A DNA stretch of 64,000 bases from Acanthosoma haemorrhoidale (taxonomy: Eukaryota; Arthropoda; Insecta; Hemiptera; Acanthosomatidae), in contig OV884011.1 of NCBI GenBank assembly GCA_930367205.1, positions 41,057,754 through 41,121,753 of the forward strand. The letters are read 5' to 3'. Shown one piece after another: positions 1-10,774 of this stretch (positions are counted from its first letter, which is position 1; the number at the start of each line of letters is the position of its first letter). Below the pieces are notes generated by a model. That model saw only the letters and a program-made list of their open reading frames with translations. It searched no databases and was not told where the DNA came from. Both the position numbers and the translations under genes were made by a program.

Positions 1-866
1 TTGTTCTTTAAATTGTACAGGGTATCGGTAATTACGTGTGTAGCATGGATTTTCGTTTTTTGTCACGATTTTGTGTTTTAGTAAGTTAGTCGCTCTTAAT
101 TGTTCATTGTCTGTTTTTAGTATTTCTCCATAATTGCTTATTAGATTTACTAATTGGTCAGTTGTGTTATCGTCAATATGGTCTGTTCGAATTAATTGTT
201 TAATTGTTTGTTTGTCATCAATATAGTATAGTTCGTTCTTTTCTTTTGATTTATTATTATTATTAAGTTTATTGTTATTATTAATTTTATTATTTTTATT
301 ATTTTCCGGGTATGTTTGGTCCCTTTTGTTTTTGTTTATTTCCGGGTATGTTTGGTCCCTTTTATTTTTGTTTATTTCCGGGTATGTTTGGTCCCTTTTA
401 TTTTTGTTTATTTCCGGGTATGTTTGGTCCCTTTTATTTTTTAATTTATTATTACTATTATTATTATTATTATTACTATTATTATTACTATTGTTATTGT
501 CTACTAAAGTTTCGTTTTCTAATTTAAATTTTATTTTATTTATTATTATTTCATTATTTCGACAGTTAATTTTTATGTTTAAATTTCGCATTGTCTCGTA
601 TCCTAATAAAATGTTGAATTTATCACTAAACGGGTATACTAAAAATTTTGCCTTCGCAGAAATTCCAATCAGGGGATAAAGATCTATTAGAGCACTCTGA
701 GTTCCCTCGGCTCTCCCTGTAGGGGTTTTCATCACGAAGTCTTCCGAAATGATTTTAGTTCCTTCGGGTAAAGAACATGGGTGAATATAATTTTTTGATG
801 ATCCCGTATCAATCAGCCAAGTCTTGCCAGTAAAATCTTTTAGTTTCGGTAAAGTGTCCGTATGGT
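1..866 (-). CDS. pro-pol N-terminal part of errantivirus-like Gypsy element (partial)
   Basis: This minus-strand frame is open from just before the gag stop to the left window edge, so it is the start of a pro-pol polyprotein whose RT lies outside the window. An aspartic protease active site (W-L-I-D-T-G-S-S) is read near 805-828, about 15 codons into the frame. A long Asn-rich linker follows, then four identical 12-residue repeats (see 306-449), then a basic segment near 1-120 that normally precedes RT. The frame is -1 relative to gag, which fits gag-pro frameshifting as known for the family. No stop occurs in about 290 codons, so the element may be young. The protease would cleave Gag-Pol in the cytoplasm; this is inferred from the family. 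Confidence 0.75.
306..449 (-). repeat. Four tandem 36-bp units inside pro-pol
   Basis: Copies start at 306, 342, 378 and 414, each beginning ccgggtatgtttggtccc on the plus strand. The period is exactly 36 bp (12 codons), so repeat number can vary without breaking the minus-strand pol frame. Each unit encodes a short charged block containing KRDQTYPE. AAT/ATT-rich Asn-coding microsatellites flank it on both sides. The matching plus-strand open frames are shadows. Confidence 0.9.
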
Positions 867-2042
867 TTAATTGGTATTCTGGTCGGGTGGTTTGTGATCG
901 CTTGGTCCTGGTTCTAAAAAATGGTCATATTTTGTTTCGAGTGATTGTAATTGGTCCTGTAATTCTTGTATGTATAAGTCTTTGTCTTCTAGTTCGGTAT
1001 GGTGTACGCGGTTACTGACTGTCCGCATTGAAACTGTTTGTTGTTGTTGTGGTATTGCAGGTAAAGCTAGTTGTTGTTTATTGAAGTACTGGTTTTGTTC
1101 TCGTGGTTGCCACGGCTGATTGTATCGTGCATTAGGATCACGAGAATAATTAAAATTGTTGGGTTTGTCTGAATTATATTGGGGTTTGTTGTAATGGCGT
1201 TCGTTATTGGGAAAGGTTTGTGGTTGTTGGTACTGATTTGATTGTTCGCGTTTTCGCTCATAGTAATAAGGGTCAAAATTTTTGCCTTTATAACCGGTGC
1301 TAGGTGGTGTTTGTGTTTGTCTTGGGGCATATTGTTGTGATTTCGAGTTTTGTTGTTGTGGTCTGCTGTGAGAGCGTTCTCCGTAAGAACGTTCTATTAT
1401 TCTCACAGCGACTGTCTTAAGTGCCCTTTTTAAGTCCCTTAAGTTTGTGTAGTCCGTGTGGTTTAGGAAAAATTCTAAATCTTTGTCAAATTGTTTCATA
1501 CAGTGATGCGTTATTTGTCTGTCGTATATTTTTAGTTCGGTTAATTTTTGTTCGCCATTTAATCTATCGTCCGTAAATACTCGTCCTTCTAGTTCGTCTC
1601 GAAGGAGTAATACTCTGTCTACATAGTTTACGGGGTGTTCATTCTTGTATGGTCTAATTTGTAAAATTTCGTCCATTGACTGTAGTGTCGACTTGTCATC
1701 GCGGAATTGATTTTTTAATTCTTGAATTAATTCTTGTAACGTGTTATAATTTCGTAATCCGCAATGTTCTGCCGGTCCTACAAGTTTGTTAGTGGCGTGT
1801 CCAAGTAATTGTTTTGTATTGTATTCACAGTGTGGGTTGTCTATTGTGCATATGTTATTGGCCACGAAATTTATTTTATTTATGAATTTAATCAAGTGGC
1901 TTGGGTTTCCGTCAAATTCCGGTATTAGTTTTAAGTCTGTGGTTGAAATAATGTGGTTGTTAGTAGCCATATTTTCGTCTAATTCGGGGATGTTTCGGTT
2001 AATGTTTAGTCTGTCTGTTAATGGCATGTAAAATGTGTACAA
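867..2042 (-). CDS. Gag of errantivirus-like Gypsy retrotransposon
   Basis: An intact 391-residue ORF, close to the usual length for Gypsy/17.6-type Gag. Residues 30-225 have the capsid-like helical pattern of arthropod Gypsy Gags (FDGNPSHLIKFINKI near the start). Residues about 225-330 are very rich in Gln, Asn, Pro and Tyr. The last 40 residues form a short charged possible coiled coil. No CCHC zinc knuckle is present, which is common in errantiviruses. The ORF starts about 200 bp downstream of the LTR and primer site and its end overlaps the -1 pro-pol frame. It should form the cytoplasmic particle that packages element RNA. No internal stop supports recent activity. Confidence 0.85.
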   Translation of the reverse strand: MYTFYMPLTDRLNINRNIPELDENMATNNHIISTTDLKLIPEFDGNPSHLIKFINKINFVANNICTIDNPHCEYNTKQLLGHATNKLVGPAEHCGLRNYNTLQELIQELKNQFRDDKSTLQSMDEILQIRPYKNEHPVNYVDRVLLLRDELEGRVFTDDRLNGEQKLTELKIYDRQITHHCMKQFDKDLEFFLNHTDYTNLRDLKRALKTVAVRIIERSYGERSHSRPQQQNSKSQQYAPRQTQTPPSTGYKGKNFDPYYYERKREQSNQYQQPQTFPNNERHYNKPQYNSDKPNNFNYSRDPNARYNQPWQPREQNQYFNKQQLALPAIPQQQQTVSMRTVSNRVHHTELEDKDLYIQELQDQLQSLETKYDHFLEPGPSDHKPPDQNTN

Positions 2043-2247
2043 AGTTATATTACCAATTGATGTCTTCTGTTGTGTAAAGTCCTCTTCTTCTTCTCCTCTG
2101 GCGTCTCGTAGATAGTAACAAATGAGTGGTCAGAGCCTCGGTGATGTGTATTAAAATACACCAGCTGATGTCTTGGGTCTTGCCTAGCCAGACGGCGGTG
2201 ATCGCGGAATGGGGAGATTCTTCCAATGTCTCAAAGTTGCTGCCAAG

Positions 2248-2265
2248 GTCCCTGTTCGGGCGCCA
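2248..2265 (-). other. Primer binding site, tRNA-Lys type
   Basis: Read on the minus strand the 18 bases are TGGCGCCCGAACAGGGAC, the complement of a tRNA 3' end of the Lys class used by many retroelements. It lies directly inside the LTR edge and upstream of gag, as expected for minus-strand cDNA priming. Confidence 0.85.
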
Positions 2266-2524
2266 GTTAAATCTTGATTAGACCAGAAGGAGTTTTTAAA
2301 AGGATTTATTTGAACTTTACAAACATAAACCATAATTAATAATAAATGTCAGAGTGACGGGCCTAGTAACAGTACAGAAGGAAGTGGACGTGAGAGGATA
2401 AGAGGAATGATATATAGGAGCTGAGACTTTGATAAGCTTTGCTGATGAAGTGCAATCTTGCAGGTGTTGCAGCTGGCAGATGGCCTCTCTATCTGGGGAT
2501 CAAAGTTGAGTACTGAGCTTAACT
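2265..2524 (-). repeat. 5' LTR of the errantivirus-like element (about 260 bp)
   Basis: The block begins agttaa and ends ttaact, the short inverted termini typical of gypsy-group LTRs. It abuts the primer binding site on one side and a TATATATATA run on the other, matching the alternating pyrimidine/purine target preference known for this group. The second LTR lies beyond the left window edge, so LTR identity cannot be measured here. Boundaries are inferred from termini only. Confidence 0.6.
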
Positions 2525-2916
2525 TATATATATATATAAGTTATTCGCCACCGGGTAGAATGTGATAAAGAGAAGGAAAACGGGAACGTAATACTAACTT
2601 CAGTTCTCGAAATAGACTGTCTTTATTTCTCTTTGTAATCCAACATATACGGGATCATGGGATGTTTACGTCCCCTGATCGCATTAGTCAATACAGAGCT
2701 ACCTCTGACTTTAACTCCCCCCTGCCAGTTCCCGACCATCCGTCGGGAACTTAACAGCGGACTATGTACAATTGATAGAGTATCGTACCCCGATACTCTT
2801 AGCGGACAATACAATATAAAATAAAAATAAAAAAAACAGAAACTTCATACACAGGCTAAAAATAGTAAAAACTAAACCAAACAAACAAAAAGAAAAATAC
2901 ATTCGCTGATACAGAT

Positions 2917-3830
2917 TTATGATCTGGAGTGAGGAGTGTATGGGGATGAGGGCGTTACCCGATACTCTCGCTGGGAGGATGTCCCCGCTGGTATCATCAG
3001 CTGCTTTACATGCACGTTCCTGCGCTTCCATGGTTCGCGAACACTCTGTATGGTTACGATATTGTGTTCGCGAATCGCGACCACCCTAAAGGGGCCCTCG
3101 GAACGAATCAGCTCTTTACCCCGATTTGATGCAATCTTGCGGTATACGGTGGTTCCTATTGTGACGCGACCTTCGATGGGTTTGAAGCCCACGTTCTCCC
3201 TCGCCACTCTCCTACGTTTTTCGGCCGTAATCCTCGCGTAGGCCTTATCCCAGAGTTTCCCCAACTCCGCGCGGTTGTTGACGAGGAGTGTGGCCGTCTC
3301 GTCTCTCTCCCCCGTTCCTCTGGTGTCTCTGCGACGTCCCCGCAGGCCAAAAAGAATCTCGAACTGTGAGAACCCTGTAGCCGTGTGTATCGAGTGATTG
3401 TAAGCTATCACCACTAGTGGCATAGCCTCGGCCGGCTCCAACCCCTTTTCGGTATGATAGACGTGGAGATGATCCCTATCTGACATCCAGCAACTTCATC
3501 TGCTCTCTTATGTCGGCGTTGTCGAATTCCCTGCCACCTGAATGCTATTCGATCGGGGACACCATAAAATTGGAACCACCTGCGCAGTGCTCCTAATACA
3601 GCCTCTGACGACTTTTCGCGGACGGGGTATGCGATGGCCACCTTACTAAATAGATCAACAACAGTTACCCACTTGTGGCCCTTCCAAGTAAAAGTGTCCG
3701 TTTGTAGGTCGGTCAGGGGTGTCTGTGCCGTGGGGGTCGCTTCTTGCGGTCCTATCGGTGGGTGTCGATCGTACTTCGTGCGATGACAGATCTCGCACGA
3801 TCCTATCGTCTCCTGGATGGTTTTGCGCAT
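2917..3830 (-). pseudogene. Gypsy integrase (second element)
   Basis: Two overlapping frames cover one integrase. The upstream part (3830-3414) starts in the zinc-binding HHCC region (CEICHRTKYDRHPP) and holds the first catalytic Asp in LQTDTFTWKGHKWVTVVDLF, then goes out of frame near 3540 before the second Asp. The downstream part (3486-2917) has the conserved YNHSIHTATGFSQFEILFG block and a C-terminal DNA-binding region with GPFRVVAIREHNIVTI. The family inserts retrotransposon cDNA in the nucleus. The frameshift makes this copy inactive. Confidence 0.85.
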
Positions 3831-3836
3831 TACCCA

Positions 3837-5588
3837 CTAGAAATACCTGCGCTTCAATGCCTGCGCTGTTTCCTGTTCCCCCCGATGATTCGTTTTACCT
3901 TGGTGGTATGCAAGCGTACTTTCTTTTTTCATGGATCCATCCGTGACCGTTTCCACCATCATCGTGCATCGCTTGAACGTCCGGTCAATCCTGATCCGCT
4001 CCGCTCGCCATAACCTCTTAATTTTCTCCCAAATGGTCCCGTTCCCTACATAGATATGGTGCGTTTTCCCCGGCTTGGAAGCTTCGTTGAGTAGGCGGCT
4101 GATCTGGTCCAGTTTTACTCCCGGCTGCGACCAGATGGTCGTTGTTGTGGATCTGTTGTAATCGCTGCAAGCAATCTTCGTCAGTCCCGCTGCTCGCGTC
4201 TTCCAGATTATCTGACGACGTTTATCGTTGACTATTTCCTGTAGCTCTTCCTTCTCCGCGTATCTGCCACCTCCCGAGCTCTCTCCTCCTGTTGACTGCC
4301 CATCCTCCGCGGAACCAGATTCTCTTTGGTCACCCTCCTTCACTGGCGTCCATTCCCGGAGGAACTGCCGGACATCTCTGGATGATTCCCCTTGTTCTGG
4401 TACTATGGCGTTGACTGTTATCGCCCATGACAGCCAGTCCACAACGACGTTTTCCTTGCCGGGTTTATATACAATCTCCATGTTGTACTGGCTAAGGAAT
4501 TCCTTCCACCTCGTGACCCTTGCCGATGACTTCTTCAGTTTCCCTACCCATTGTAACGGACGGTGATCCGTGTGGACTCGGAACCTTCTCCCGAATACAT
4601 AGGGCCGAAAATGGTCAATTGCCCAGACGATCCCTAGCATCTCCCGTTCTAGTGCGCTGTATCGGCTTTCTGCCTCCATTAGGCGTCTACTGGCATACGC
4701 TACTGGTTGGTCCCCTTTGTCTCCCACCTGCGATAGAACCGCTTCCAACACGTATTCGCTGGCATCCGTCGTAATTGCGAACTTCTTATTAAAATCGGGA
4801 AATGCCAACACCGGGTGTTCCTGCAAACGGCTCATGCACTTTCGGATGTTCGCCTCTATATCGGGAGTGATGATCACCTTCCGTCCCTTTTTCAGGAGGT
4901 CATTGAGAGGGACTAGATACGCCACCATTTTGGGGACTAATCTTCTATAGAAATTTAGCGTCCCTAGAAGGCGTCGGATTCCCTTGACATCGGACGGGAC
5001 CGCCATCTTTTGGATGGCTGCTATTTTCCCAGCATCTGGTCCCTAGAAAATAATAACTTCCTGGCCTAACCAGGACTTTTCCTCTGACAATTTTAATCCA
5101 AATTGCCTCATTCGGTTGAACACAGTTTTCAGGTGCACTTCGTGTTGGGCCTCATCCGCGCTAAATACTAGGAGGTCATCCATATAAATTTGGCACATGG
5201 ACACATCGATACCCCTGAGTAACTCGTCCATAAGTCTCTGGAACGTGATAGGTGCGTTTTTGTGACCGAATAACATCCGTGTGAATTCATAATGCCCTCA
5301 TTCGAAGGTGAAGGCTGTTTTGTGGCGATCCTTCGGGTCCATCTGTATTTGGTGGTACCCCGCTTTGAGGTCTAACGTGCTAAAGATTCGCGTCCCGCTC
5401 AGTCGGTCTAAGATGTCATCGAATCTGGGAATCGGGTATTTCTCGTCCACTGTGTTGTCGTTGAGTCGCCTATAGTCTACGACGTATGTGGGCAACAGCC
5501 GGCCCGCGGGCCGGATCCGGCCCGCTGTAAGATTTGATCCGGCCCGCGAGACATTTTGAAAAACCCAATTTAAAAAAAAAAAATACAC
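3837..5588 (-). pseudogene. Gypsy reverse transcriptase / RNase H, downstream part
   Basis: Minus-strand frames carry RT motifs in order: YPIPRFDDILDRL, FSTLDLKAGYHQI (first catalytic Asp), APITFQRLMDELL and QIYMDDLLVFS (YMDD box). RNase H follows with ITTDASEYVLEA, HFRPYVFGRRF and HTDHRPLQWV. Breaks include an in-frame TGA near 5295 between FTFE and GHYEFTR, and a stop near 5043. The N-terminal RT residues lie on the far side of hAT copy 1. The end of the frame overlaps the integrase start. Function in the family: cDNA synthesis and removal of RNA from the hybrid. Confidence 0.88.
5475..5482. repeat. 8-bp target site duplication, hAT copy 1 (left)
   Basis: gtctacga lies immediately before the element start at 5483 and is repeated at 8000-8007 directly after its end. 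Eight bp is the hAT signature. Confidence 0.95.
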
Positions 5589-7999
5589 TACTTACTCATA
5601 CTCATGGAATCAAGTGAGCGAGCAAGCCGAGTGGCGGTGATCATCAAAGAGTGAGGCGGCAAACATCAAAGTTCAAAGCCATTGATGTTTGCCGCCACAC
5701 TGGCGGCGCAACAAAGGATTATTGCTTCGCAATTGTATTGTTCTACACTAGACGATTCTAGATCATTCCTTCATTTTGCCTATAGAAGCGGGTGGATGGC
5801 CGGAACTTAGTTCAGTCCTATTCGAGCTACCGTGGTGATAAGTTTGCTTTGTGACTTTGTGTGCATCTTGAGTGCTTACTAATTATACCTATTTTCTTAT
5901 TAAGTTTATCGAACGATAAGTAAATGAAAATGATGTCTGGTGGAAGGAAACGAAAAGTAGATGCAGAGGGTCGCCAGTTTCAAGAAAAATGGACTGAAGA
6001 ATTCTTCTTTATCTTGCACAATGGTAAGCCTATTTGTTTGATGTGTAATGAATCCATTTCGGTGATGAAAGAATTCAATATAAAGAGGCATTACTCAACT
6101 AAGCATCCTACGCTGCTCTCACTGACAGGACAAATAAGAAAAGACAAAATCCAGAAACTTACCGCAAATTTGGAAAAACAGCAGCAAATATTTCATAGAC
6201 AAAGAACACAACTTGATAATGTTGTGAAAGCTAGTTTTATAGTTAGTTCAAAATTGGCAAAGTCATTGAAACCATTTGCCGAAGGAGAATTTATCAAGGA
6301 GTGTATGTCAGAAGTTTGCAGTGTTTTGTGTCCTGAAAAGAAAAATGAATTTGAAAAAATTAGTTTGTCAAGACGAACCGTTGTACGACGTATAGAAATG
6401 ATGGCTAATGATATAAAAACAACATTGACTGGCCGTATGACTGGTATTGAATCATTTTCCATAGCATTAGACGAGAGCACCGATTTGTCTGACATAGCTC
6501 AACTGGCTATATTTATTCGAGGTGTTGATAAAGAATTCACTATTACTGAGGAATTGCTTGCTTTACAGCCGCTAAAAGGAACCACTACAGGAGAGGACAT
6601 TTTTAATGAAGTTCAAAAGGTATTCACAAGTTTTGGCTTGCCATGGTCGAAATTAGTTGGAGTATGCACAGATGGTGCACCTTCTATGGTCGGCTTACGT
6701 AAAGGTTTCATCGGAATTTTGAATGAAAAAGCAACTGAATTAAATGTGCAAAAAGATGGTTTGATAGTCCTTCATTGCATTATCCACCAACAGAACTTGT
6801 GTTCTAAGTCCATTCGACTCCAGAATGTTATGAATGTGGTAGTAAAAACCATCAATTTTATTCGATCCCGAGGGCTTAACCATCGTCAGTTCAAGGCGTT
6901 TTTGGATGAAATATCAGCCGAGTATGACGACGTAACATATTATTGTGAAGTCAGATGGCTAAGCAAAGGGAAAATGCTGAAACGGTTTTACGAGCTTAGA
7001 AATGAGATAGCAGAATTTATGCAAATAAAAGATAAACCACTATCTGAATTGAGTGACGCAAAATGGATATGTGACTTAGCATTTCTTGTCGACCTTACAG
7101 GCCATTTGAATGATTTAAATTTGAAACTTCAAAAACAAGGACAGTTAGTAAATGATTTGTACAGCCATTTGAAAGCGTTTCAGAACAAAATCCGCTTGTG
7201 GGAGGCACATATGCTGTCTGGTAACAGTTACCATTTCACCACGCTCTCTGCGTATGAAAATATTGCTTACGCTCAATATGCTGAAGAACTCAAGTTACTG
7301 TCGGAGCAATTTTCGATCAGATTTAGCGATTTCAAACACATGGAAGACTGTTTCAATTTATTTGCTACTCCAACAAAAAGTAATGTACAAAATGCTCCAA
7401 TACACTTGTAAATGGAGTTGATCGAGATTCAAGAAAACTCACTCCTAAAATCTAAATTTGAAGACGTGGAGTTGTGCGATTTCTACAAAAAATACCTCGA
7501 AGAAGACCATTTTCCGCAGCTTAGAAAATTTGCAAGAAGATTGATTTGTGCGTTTGGCAGTACTTATAAATGCGAACAGTTCTTTTCATTGATGAAAGTT
7601 AATAAATCAAAACATCGTACAAGGCTGACTGACGATAATTTGGAAAATTCTTTACGTCTTTGTACCAGTGGAATTAATCCAAACATCGATGAATTAGTTT
7701 CCCAAATTCAAGCTCAAGTGTCTCATTGATTTCGGTGTCGCTATTTAACTTTCGTAGTTTGTAACAATTCTAAATTTAACGATTTAATTTAATGCTGTAG
7801 GTACCTATTTTTTCATTTCATTTTGTTATTTTAATAAATTGTGTTGTAATAACATTGTCGTATTATTTCATGGCTGACTGATATCTATCGCTAAAAATTA
7901 TGAACACTACTTTAAAATGCACTACTTTTAAACGCGGCCCGCGAACGTATTTGCACACTAAAGTTTGGCCCATAACATGTCAAAGGTTGCCCATACCTG
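5483..7999 (+). mobile_element. hAT transposon copy 1 (2517 bp)
   Basis: The element runs from cgtatgtgggcaac to gttgcccatacctg, imperfect terminal inverted repeats sharing GGGCAAC. It is flanked by the 8-bp duplication gtctacga and lies inside the RT gene of the minus-strand Gypsy element: removing it and one target copy rejoins the RT reading frame. Just inside the left end is a strongly palindromic GC-rich tract with repeated ggcccgc and ggatccgg. The sequence is nearly identical to copies at 26677-29205 and 55605-58111. Confidence 0.95.
5924..7729 (+). pseudogene. hAT transposase, copy 1, one nonsense codon
   Basis: The frame equals the 601-residue transposase of copy 2 except for TAA at 7409-7411, where copy 2 reads CAA (Gln), consistent with one C-to-T change. 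The remainder (7412-7729) stays open. N-terminal residues 36-60 hold a BED-like finger (CLMCN...RHYSTKH). The catalytic-core signatures ALDESTDLSDIA and CTDGAPSMVG follow. The C-terminal hAT dimerisation region has FGSTYKCEQFFSLMK and RLTDDNLENSLRL. The family resembles insect proteins annotated as GTF2IRD2-like or ZBED-like hAT transposases. The stop removes the dimerisation region, so this copy is probably non-autonomous. Confidence 0.9.
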
Positions 8000-8700
8000 G
8001 TCTACGACAACTCTATATTTTTTGGGTCCCCCGTCTTCCGCACTCTTTTTCTTGACTGCCCACAAAGGGCTATTGTACGGTGACGTGCTGTCCTCAATGA
8101 TCCCCTGCCTTTTTAAGTCGTCCAGCTCTACTTTGATATGGTGCCTCAAAGCTTGCGGTTATCGGCGCTCCTTCACGTAACTTACTACCTCCCGTTTGAG
8201 TGGAATTTCATGCACTGTTCTACCCATGACCCCCAATCTCTCGCCTTCTCTAAAGAATACATCCGCATATTCCCTTCGGAGATCATCTCTCTAGTCCTGC
8301 GCTCGCCTAATTGCTCCTATCAGTCTTTCCCGACGTCACTCCCTCGTATCGAGCATATATACCCCTCCTATACAAATGTCCCATCTTCTATTTTCGCTCC
8401 TCACCCTTGCTCCTACCTTCGCTAGCAGGTCACATCCGATGATCCCCCCGTATTCCTTGGGCATTTTCCCCACTATATGAACTCTGAGTTCCTCCCCGCC
8501 TTGACACCTATCACCGTTTCCCCTTCTACTTTACTGGGCCCCCCAGGGTAACCAAGCTACAAGAACATACCTGTATTTGGGGTATCCTCACTCCCACACA
8601 CATCCTCTCCAGGGTCTCCCGACACATTATCGTGTTGGTACTCCCGGTATCCACCAGGCACTGCACTCAGCACGCTACTCGAATAATTGGCAGACCACTA
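7958..8700 (-). pseudogene. Gypsy RT N-terminus and protease region (second element)
   Basis: From 8149 leftward the minus frame reads RHHIKVELDDLKRQGII and NSPLWAVKKK, the start of a Gypsy RT, up to KKYRVVVD at the hAT junction (8007). Upstream, 8200-8700, minus-strand fragments match the pro-pol linker and the aspartic protease (LVDTGSTNTIM near 8640-8670) of the element at 10775-11272, but in several frames. It is the 5' continuation of 3837-5588. Confidence 0.75.
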
Positions 8701-8881
8701 TATGTACCGCTCACGCTATTACTTATTAGTGCGTGGTCGCCTTGTCTCTGCCACTCTTCTTAGATCTCTCGTTCGTTCCTCTCTTCAGCCGCCTGTCGTC
8801 GACCGCTTCTTTTAACACTACTGCTCCCCCAGCCCGCTCTGCTTACTTGGTTCCTCCTTCTCATTGCCGGTATCGGATATT

Positions 8882-9300
8882 TCAGAGGTTTCTGACGCCT
8901 CTGACTGCGGCTTCTCCCTCCTCCGCACCCTCTGAGCGTTTACTTCCAATGGCTCTGGTCGATTTCCATTTCTTCAACGGCTCATGTACGGGCACTGCTT
9001 GGCTACTTGCCCCTCCGTGCCACACTCGAAACACCTGGTGCGTGGTCACTGTGCTGCCAAGTTTCCTATCTTCCCGCACTCGTAGCATTATCTATCCTTG
9101 CGTCTCCTGGGACGGCCTACATTTGCTCGGTTCCTGTCTCCCACCGCCGTTGCCTCTCTTCCGCCGTACCCCGTCTCTTTTCTCCTCCAGGCGACCGGTG
9201 TGGTTTCGGGCCTTCTATAAGATACCCTCTTCCAGCCTACCTCTTCTTCATAGCCTGTAACTTCCTCTTCTCTGTCACTAGTGTCCACCATCTCCTGGGC
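8882..9300 (-). pseudogene. Gag remnant with zinc-knuckle region (second element)
   Basis: Minus-strand fragments at 9291-9088 (REEEVTGYEEEVGWKRVSYR) and 9088-8882 correspond to the linker and CCHC region of Gag in the plus-strand relative at 10200-10500, with frameshifts. The N-terminal part of Gag is missing: homology stops near 9300, where the head-to-head element begins. Plus-strand ORFs over 8733-9315 are shadows. Confidence 0.6.
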
Positions 9301-9441
9301 GCATTCTACATGTAAACATCCCGAATGTATTTAGAGAAGCTTTAAAAGGCTCAAATAAAAACAGTCTTGTGACAACTCTCGTTCTGTAACTACATTCAAC
9401 CTCTTTCCTTTTTCTACACGTTTTCGTTGACAATCATTAAC

Positions 9442-9459
9442 TGGTGCCGAAACCCGGGA
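9442..9459 (+). other. Primer binding site of third Gypsy element
   Basis: TGGTGCCGAAACCCGGGA begins with the TGG expected opposite the CCA end of a tRNA, lies just after the presumed LTR end and about 90 bp before gag. Which tRNA it matches was not determined. Confidence 0.6.
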
Positions 9460-9551
9460 GCAGAGTGGGTTCGAGTCATTAACGTGATAGCTGGCTTTTG
9501 TTTTGTTTTTTCCTTCTCATTCGCTTTCACATAATTTAATTAAAGGAAGTA

Positions 9552-10606
9552 ATGGTGGACTTGTGGCCGTCAGCGTTTGAAGTTCCACAGTTACCTAAAG
9601 AAACCATGGCTGAAGCCCATGCGAACTCGCTGGCATGGATGAAGGTGCGGGCAGTGACGTTGCAGGACATGAAGAAAATGATCTCAGACCTCGAAAAATT
9701 TTATAGGGAAATGGGTGATTTAAATCATTTTCTCAAAGGCGGAGATAGAATTATGGAGAGGATATAAGCCAAGATAGACGAAGGGCTACTCGACCCAGGT
9801 GACGCTAGGTTAATAAAGGCTGACCTGGTGTGCAGGGTAAAAAGGAAGGTGCTGAACCTGATACAGGCGGACGAGGAAACCCCATGGGAGATAGTAAAGA
9901 CGAGACTGAAGAAAGCATATAGGCGGGGGGACGATGGACCCCAGAGGAGGATATCTGTAAGATCATATAAATGTTTCGAGAAACGAAATCTCCGAGACAG
10001 AATAGTGGACAGTATGCTGCAGTCCTGGTAGTCCACTACAATAAAATAAATGAGAAAATGAGGGAGACAACTAGCGCCGAGGAAGTGGAGGGCAGGATGT
10101 GGTTTATGTCTACGATCTTAAAGGTGCAATTAGCGAAGGAGACGGGAAGGAAGAAAGGGTTACCTAATAAGCGATCGTTCCTAGAATGCGCCCAGGCGAT
10201 GATAGATGCTAGCGCAAGAGAGGAAGAAGTGAAAATGGACCAAGATGACAACGGTTGGAGCCGGATCCCGTATAAGAGAAACAGGACCCCAAAATCGGTG
10301 TGGAAGAGACAGGAAACGCCAGTTGCCGGTAGAGACAGGGGAGCGACAGGAGAGAGAAGATTGGGAGTGACGAGGCCTAGGTACGCACCTCGGAAAGATA
10401 GGAAATGTCATGGCTGTGGAAAGACGGACCATCTGGTAGCTCAGTGCCCTCGCACTAAGTGCTTTGAGTGTGGGGAAGAAGGACACATAGCAAGACAATG
10501 TCCATACGTGTTTCGAAGAAAGGAATTTCACAGAGAAGAACCAATAGAGGTAAAAACCCAGGAAATCCGGGAGAGGCGGAGCGCGACACCAAGAGAAAAT
10601 GGATGA
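9552..10606 (+). pseudogene. Gag with two CCHC zinc knuckles (third element)
   Basis: The N-terminal part (9552-9767) ends at an in-frame TAG but its frame family continues at 9828-10031 and, shifted, at 9971-10606. Two zinc knuckles are read at about 10408-10503: CHGCGKTDHLVAQC and CFECGEEGHIARQC (C-x2-C-x4-H-x4-C). They bind element RNA in the family. The linker before them is basic. One stop and one frameshift make the gene defective. Confidence 0.8.
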
Positions 10607-10774
10607 TCGGGCAACGAAACGTCAGGGACGTCGGAGACAGACGGAGAGGAGTCGAAGCGCAGCGGGAGCAGAAGATGAGAGTGGCAGAAGAATCCCTCGC
10701 ACAGATGGGAGCGGCGTACGAAGGCCTGAGGAGAGTGGCAGCAGAGAGGCGACCGCATCCTAAGGTGCAATACA

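Larger units (their letters stand above)
2540..9300 (-). mobile_element. Second Gypsy-type LTR element, decayed, split by hAT copy 1
   Basis: On the minus strand, reading right to left, the order is gag remnant (about 9300-8880), protease region, RT, RNase H and integrase, ending near 2917. This is the Metaviridae (Gypsy) order. The 5' end is cut where the plus-strand element begins near 9300, so the two lie head-to-head. A 2.5-kb hAT element interrupts RT. Stops and frameshifts occur throughout. The 3' untranslated/LTR part is 2540-2900 but its limits are unclear; it contains a perfect 9-bp stem, gttcccgac/gtcgggaac, at 2728-2750. Pol resembles the element at 9.3-13.8 kb, so they are relatives, but they are clearly diverged. 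Confidence 0.8.

Noticed and set aside
272..679. Plus-strand open frame of repeated hydrophobic units
   Set aside because: It is the complement of the tandem repeat and Asn-codon microsatellites in the minus-strand pro-pol frame; low complexity, no family.
2525..2545. TATATATATA microsatellite
   Set aside because: Ordinary short TA run; mentioned only as the LTR insertion target.
8733..9315. Plus-strand ORFs of 175 and 102 codons
   Set aside because: Antisense shadows of the decayed minus-strand Gag of the second Gypsy element.
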